A DNA stretch of 64,000 nt, from assembly GCF_004214935.1 (NCBI RefSeq), contig NZ_SFCC01000013.1:62001-126000 (forward strand). Reading direction: 5' to 3'. The notes beneath the pieces were generated by a model. That model searched no databases. It saw nothing but the letters and a program-made list of their open reading frames with translations, and was not told where the DNA came from. Source of the stretch: Amycolatopsis suaedae (GTDB taxonomy: Bacteria > Actinomycetota > Actinomycetes > Mycobacteriales > Pseudonocardiaceae). The position numbers and the translations under genes were made by a program. This document shows positions 59,949 to 64,000 of this stretch, in pieces (position 1 is the first letter of the stretch; the number at the start of each line of letters is the position of its first letter).

Positions 59949-61226
59949 ATGCGCGTCCTGTTCGTCGCCAACCCGGAGAAGGCGCACTGCTTTCCCATGG
60001 TTCCGCTGGCCTGGGCACTACGGACCGAGGGCCACGAGGTCCGCTTCGCCAGCCAGCCGCACTTCTCCGGCGCCCTCACCCAGGCGGGCCTGACCGCGAA
60101 CCCGGTCGGCCGGGACGCCGACATCTGGAAGCTCATGCCGAGGCACCCGGAGTTCAAGGGACAGCGCTGGGAACCCAAGTACGGGCTGAGCGTGCCCTAC
60201 GAGGTGGCCGAGTTCCCGGAGAAGGCCGTCTGGGAGTACCTGCCCGAGGCCTACCGGCTGATCCTGAGGTACTGGCACAAACCGGCCTGTTTCCCGATGA
60301 TCGGCGGGCTGGTCGACTTCGCCAAGGCGTGGCAGCCGGATCTGATCATCTGGGAGCCGCTGGCCATGGCCGGGCCGATCGCGGCCAAGGCGTGCGGTGC
60401 CGCGCACGCCCGGATGCTCTGGGGCATCGACGTGTTCGGCGTGACCAGGCAGACCTTCAACCAGGTCAAGAACTCGCTCCCGGCGGAGTACCACGAGGAC
60501 CCGCTCGGCGAGTGGCTCGGCGCCTACGCCCGCAAGCACGGCGCCGAGTTCGGCGAGGACATGATCACCGGGCACTTCACCATCGACCAGCTCCCCGACT
60601 CGCTGCGGCTCGAAGCCGACCTGCATTACCTGTCGATGCGGCACGTGCCCTACGGCGGGCCCGCCGTCGTGCCCCGCTGGCTGTGGGACAAACCCGCCAA
60701 GCCGCGGGTCGCGCTGACCATGGGGATCAGCCTCATCGACCACGACGCCGGCTACTTCGTCGACCTGCAGGACATCCTCGACGAGATGGCCGATCTGGAC
60801 ATCGAGCTGGTGGTCACCATTCCCGAGTCCGAACAGCGCAAGCTGGCCAGGGTTCCGGCCAACACCCGGATGGTGTCCTACGTCCCGCTGCACGCACTGG
60901 CACCCACCTGCTCGGCGGTGATCACCCACGGCGGGTTCGGCACGTTCCTCACGATGGCACTGCAGGGAGTACCGCAGTTCAGTGCGCCGTGGGACTTCGA
61001 CGCACCCGAGTTCGCCCGCCGCGCCGCGGCACAGGGCGGGTCGCTGACGATCCGCGCCGACGAAGCCACCGGCCGCCTCATCCGCGACGGCGTGGTGCGG
61101 CTGCTGACCGAGGCGTCGTTCACCGAGAAGTCGGCCGAACTGCGGGACGACCTGCTCGCACTGCCCACCCCCAACGAGCTGGTGCCCGAGATCGAGGCTC
61201 TCGTCACCAAACACCGCGTCCGCTGA
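59949..61226 (+). CDS. Glycosyltransferase 10
   Basis: A 425-residue enzyme one base after GT9. It keeps His13 (PEKAHCFPMVPLAWALRTEG). The donor motif is THGGFGTF with APWDFDAP; Ala replaces the usual Gln or Glu. A longer loop (residues ~60-80, HPEFKGQRWEPKYG) sets its acceptor region apart from the rest. WQPDLIIWEPLAMAG and TGHFTIDQLP are shared with the array. Confidence 0.93.
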   Translation: MRVLFVANPEKAHCFPMVPLAWALRTEGHEVRFASQPHFSGALTQAGLTANPVGRDADIWKLMPRHPEFKGQRWEPKYGLSVPYEVAEFPEKAVWEYLPEAYRLILRYWHKPACFPMIGGLVDFAKAWQPDLIIWEPLAMAGPIAAKACGAAHARMLWGIDVFGVTRQTFNQVKNSLPAEYHEDPLGEWLGAYARKHGAEFGEDMITGHFTIDQLPDSLRLEADLHYLSMRHVPYGGPAVVPRWLWDKPAKPRVALTMGISLIDHDAGYFVDLQDILDEMADLDIELVVTIPESEQRKLARVPANTRMVSYVPLHALAPTCSAVITHGGFGTFLTMALQGVPQFSAPWDFDAPEFARRAAAQGGSLTIRADEATGRLIRDGVVRLLTEASFTEKSAELRDDLLALPTPNELVPEIEALVTKHRVR

Positions 61227-61254
61227 CCACCACACCCGACCGAGAGACGACACC

Positions 61255-62529
61255 ATGCGCATCCTGTTCACCGTCAGCCCGGGAACGACCACGTTCAACG
61301 CCATGGTGCCGATGGCCTGGGCCCTGCGCACCGCAGGGCACGACGTCCGCGTCGCCAGCCAGCCGCTGTTCGCCGACGAGATCACCCAGGCGGGCCTGAC
61401 CGCGGTGCCGGTCGGGCGCAGCCTCGGCATCCCCCGGCTGCTGCTGGCGATGGGGCTGGACTCGGCGACGGTCGAGGAGACCCGGGCCGGTTTCCCGCCG
61501 CCGTACAACATCTGGGAGGAGTCGGCCGGCGCCCGCTGGGAGGACACGCTGCCGGCGTTCGGCGCGGTGGTGGACGGCGCCAAGTACGAGACCTTCGCCA
61601 TCGCCACCGCCCTGGTCGAGTTCGCCCGGTCCTGGGAACCGGACCTGGTGGTGTGGGAACCACTCACCCCGGTGGGTGCCATCGCCGCGAAGGCCTGCGG
61701 CGCCGCGCACGCCCGGCTGCTCTACGGCATCGACGCGTTCGGCCTGGCCCGGCAGAAGTTCCTGGCCATGAAGAACGAGCAGCCGGAGCCCGAACAGGGC
61801 GATCCGGTCGCCGACTGGCTGGGCGGCTACGCCCGCAAGTACGGCGGGGAGTACAGCGAGGACATGGCGGTCGGGCACTTCACCATCGACCAGATCCCGG
61901 CCAGCCTGCAGACCGAGGCGGACCTGCACTACCTGCGTACCCCGTACATCCCCTACGGCGGACGGGCCGTGGTGCCCGGCTGGCTGCAGCGCCGGCCCGA
62001 GCGGCCGAGGGTGGCGCTGACCATGGGCCTGTCGGCCACCGGCTACTTCTCCGGCTACACGGTCAACGTGCGCGACATCCTCGACGCACTGTCCGATCTG
62101 GACGTCGAGGTGGTCGCCACCGTCGCCGAGGAGGAACAGTCCGCGCTGGACCCGTTGCCGGACAACGCCAGGGTGGTGTCGTTCGTGCCGCTGCACGTGC
62201 TCGCCCCGACCTGCTCGGTGGCCATCACCCACGCCGGGTTCGGCACCCTCACCTCGTTCGCGCCGCACGGGGTGCCGCAGCTGACCCTGCCGTACCACTT
62301 CGACGAGCCGATGCTCGGTCGCAAACTCGCCGAGCAGGGCGCGGGCCTGTACCTCGACCCCACCGAGGCGACCGGCGAGGCGGTGCGGGAGGGCGTCGTG
62401 CGGCTGCTGGAGGACCGGGAGCTGCGTGGCGGCGCCGCCCGGCTGGCCGGCGAGATCGCCGAGCTGCCCACCCCCAACGAGCTGGTGCCTCGCATCGAGG
62501 AACTCACCCGCAAGCACTGTGCCCGCTAG
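61255..62529 (+). CDS. Glycosyltransferase 11
   Basis: A 424-residue enzyme with MRILFTVSPGTTTFNAMVPM at the start. The catalytic-His position is Thr13. Donor motif THAGFGTL and PYHFDEP match GT5 closely, and the segment LYLDPTEATGEAVREGVVRL is its own. WEPDLVVWEPLTPVG replaces the usual aromatic-Ala-Gly ending. It stops 17 bp before GT12. Confidence 0.93.
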   Translation: MRILFTVSPGTTTFNAMVPMAWALRTAGHDVRVASQPLFADEITQAGLTAVPVGRSLGIPRLLLAMGLDSATVEETRAGFPPPYNIWEESAGARWEDTLPAFGAVVDGAKYETFAIATALVEFARSWEPDLVVWEPLTPVGAIAAKACGAAHARLLYGIDAFGLARQKFLAMKNEQPEPEQGDPVADWLGGYARKYGGEYSEDMAVGHFTIDQIPASLQTEADLHYLRTPYIPYGGRAVVPGWLQRRPERPRVALTMGLSATGYFSGYTVNVRDILDALSDLDVEVVATVAEEEQSALDPLPDNARVVSFVPLHVLAPTCSVAITHAGFGTLTSFAPHGVPQLTLPYHFDEPMLGRKLAEQGAGLYLDPTEATGEAVREGVVRLLEDRELRGGAARLAGEIAELPTPNELVPRIEELTRKHCAR

Positions 62530-62546
62530 CCACCCGAGGAACTCTG

Positions 62547-63815
62547 ATGCGCGTTCTGTTCACGGTCAACCCGGAGAAGAGCACCTTCCTGTACCTGGTG
62601 CCGATGATGTGGGCGCTGCGCACGGCCGGGCACGAGGTCCGGGTGGCCAGCCAGCCCGGGTTCGCACCGACCATCACCCAGGCCGGTCTCACCGCGGTCG
62701 GCGTCGGCCGTGACGTGGACAAGTGGAAGGAGGCGAGGGAGAACCCGGAGCTGCTGGAAGCCTCCCGCGCCGGCCTGCCCTCGCCGTGGAACGCGCTCGA
62801 CGACCCCGGCGGCACCACGTGGGAGCAGACGCTGGCCGCCCACGTCGCCGCTGTGGAGACCATCCACCACCCGGACAACGAGCCGATGCTGGCCGACCTG
62901 GTCGGCTACGCCCGGTCCTGGGAACCGGACCTCGTCGTGTGGGAACCGTTCTGCTACGCGGGTGCCGTCGCCGCGAAGGCGTGCGGCGCCGCTCACGCCC
63001 GCATGCTGTTCGGTGTCGACGTGTTCGGCCTGACCCGCGAGTTCTTCCTGCGCCGCCGCGGCGAGCAGCCACCGTCGCGGCGCGCCGACCCGATGGCGGA
63101 CTGGCTCGGCGGCTACGGGGAGACCTACGGCTTCTCCTTCAGCGAAGACATGGTCGTCGGTCAGTTCACGATCGACCAGTTCCCCGCCAGCCTGCAGACC
63201 GAGGCGGACCTGCACTACGTCCGCACGCAGTACATCGCCTACGGCGGGCCCGCCGTGGTCCCCCGCTGGCTGTGGGAGCCGACGCGGCGTCCCCGGGTCG
63301 GGCTCACCCTCGGTCTGACCGCGACCGAGGTGTTCAGCGGCTACAACATCCCGCTGTCCGACATCCTCGGCGCACTGTCCGAACTGGACATCGAGGTGGT
63401 CGCCACCGTCGCCGAGTCCGAGCAGGCCGGGCTCGGCGCCGTGCCGGCCAACGTCCGGCTGGTCTCCTACGTGCCGTGGCATGCGCTGGCACCGACCTGC
63501 TCGGCGGTGATCCACCACGCCGGGGCCGCGACCATGGGGACGACGATGCGGCATCCGGTGCCGCAGCTTGCCCTGCACTACCACTTCGACCAGCCGATAC
63601 TCGGCCGCGCGCTCGCCGAGCACGGCGCGGGCCTGGAGATCCACACGACCAGAGCGACCGGCACGGGCATCCGCGACGCGGTCGAACGCCTGCTGTCCGA
63701 ACCGCGGTTCGCCGAGCGGGCCCGCGACCTGCGCGACGAGGTCCTCGCCGCCCCCTCGCCCAACGAGCTCGTCGGCCAGCTCGAAGAACTCACCACCAAG
63801 TACCGCGGCCGCTGA
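62547..63815 (+). CDS. Glycosyltransferase 12
   Basis: A 422-residue enzyme with FLYLVPMMWALRTAGHEV, as in GT4, and donor motif HHAGAATM with HYHFDQP. The catalytic-His position is Thr13. ALSELDIEVVATVAESEQ is nearly identical to GT3, GT4 and GT7 in both protein and DNA, showing shared recent ancestry or exchange. The ATG at 62547 has a GAGGAAC site; upstream in-frame sequence lies within GT11 and is not coding. Confidence 0.93.
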   Translation: MRVLFTVNPEKSTFLYLVPMMWALRTAGHEVRVASQPGFAPTITQAGLTAVGVGRDVDKWKEARENPELLEASRAGLPSPWNALDDPGGTTWEQTLAAHVAAVETIHHPDNEPMLADLVGYARSWEPDLVVWEPFCYAGAVAAKACGAAHARMLFGVDVFGLTREFFLRRRGEQPPSRRADPMADWLGGYGETYGFSFSEDMVVGQFTIDQFPASLQTEADLHYVRTQYIAYGGPAVVPRWLWEPTRRPRVGLTLGLTATEVFSGYNIPLSDILGALSELDIEVVATVAESEQAGLGAVPANVRLVSYVPWHALAPTCSAVIHHAGAATMGTTMRHPVPQLALHYHFDQPILGRALAEHGAGLEIHTTRATGTGIRDAVERLLSEPRFAERARDLRDEVLAAPSPNELVGQLEELTTKYRGR

Positions 63816-63834
63816 CCGGCCCAGGAGGAACGAC

Positions 63835-64000
63835 ATGCGCATCCTGTTCACCGCGAACCCGGAACCCACCGCGTTCGTCTCGATGGTTCCGCTGGCCTGG
63901 GCGCTGCGCACGGCCGGGCACGAGGTGCGGTTCGCCAGCCAGCCCGGCTTCGCCGGCCGGATCACCCAGGCCGGGCTCACCGCCGTCGGGGTCGGCCGGG
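63835..64000 (+). CDS. Glycosyltransferase 13, cut by window edge
   Basis: Only the first 55 residues are present: MRILFTANPEPTAFVSMVP, then LAWALRTAGHEVRFASQPGF and ITQAGLTAVGVGR, unmistakably the array family. The catalytic-His position is Ala13. An AGGAGG site lies 8 bases before the ATG. The array therefore continues past the right edge. Confidence 0.9.
   Translation, partial: MRILFTANPEPTAFVSMVPLAWALRTAGHEVRFASQPGFAGRITQAGLTAVGVGR

Noticed and set aside
1..64000. Mobile elements, CRISPR arrays, tRNA genes or attachment sites
   Set aside because: No transposase, integrase, regularly spaced repeats, tRNA-like cloverleaf or att-like direct repeats were noticed. The repeats present are palindromes without linked enzymes.
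36000..64000. Firm naming of the right half as the saccharomicin cluster
   Set aside because: The sugar and GT content is suggestive, but no caffeoyl or taurine genes are in view and no sequence comparison could be run. It is kept only as a hypothesis.

Overview
The window is very GC-rich, codes densely on both strands and has frequent ATGA/GTGA start-stop overlaps. It carries secondary-metabolite genes and hairpin repeats of a kind common in Pseudonocardiales-type actinomycetes (Amycolatopsis, Saccharothrix, Actinokineospora and relatives). The genus is an inference. No rRNA, tRNA, CRISPR array, transposase or integrase was seen.

Region 1 (1-5.1 kb) starts with the 5' part of a GT39-like membrane glycosyltransferase and a DinB-like protein. 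These are followed by a sensor gene holding two complete DesK-type histidine kinases in one polypeptide and a convergent NarL/DesR-type regulator.

Region 2 (5.3-27.5 kb) is an enediyne locus. One minus-strand run reads: AraC-like regulator, two DUF1702 proteins, UnbV, UnbU, P450, an oxidoreductase block (gluconate-2-dehydrogenase subunit 3-like, GMC flavoenzyme, AhpD-like, membrane protein), iterative enediyne PKS (KS-AT-ACP-KR-DH-PPTase), hotdog thioesterase, flavin reductase, a 66-residue orphan, and acyl-CoA carboxylase beta and epsilon subunits. To its left lie a 57-residue peptide gene with RiPP-precursor character and a second AraC-like regulator.

Region 3 (27.8-33.9 kb) holds a second DesR-type regulator, a thiazole/oxazole (TOMM) synthetase made of a SagB-like dehydrogenase and an E1-YcaO fusion, a SARP activator and an HxlR regulator. 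The two response regulators are paralogues, as are the two AraC proteins, and the pairs flank the enediyne cassette. This suggests that the kinase fusion, the peptide, the TOMM enzymes and the enediyne genes form one regulated locus.

Region 4 (33.9-36 kb) is a boundary with stacked inverted repeats and three ordinary genes (a small membrane protein, an EamA transporter and a GNAT acetyltransferase).

Region 5 (36 kb to the right edge) is a deoxysugar and oligosaccharide cluster. It has an EvaA-E-like set for an L-vancosamine-family amino sugar, a 3-ketoreductase and an aldo/keto reductase for dideoxysugars, a methyltransferase, a lone acyl carrier protein and a YdbS/YdbT-like membrane pair. 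It also has thirteen EryCIII-type glycosyltransferases: one on the minus strand and twelve on the plus strand, eleven of those twelve head-to-tail, the last cut by the window edge. The product is inferred to be a many-sugar glycoside, in concept like the saccharomicins. NDP-glucose synthase/4,6-dehydratase and aglycone genes are not in view.
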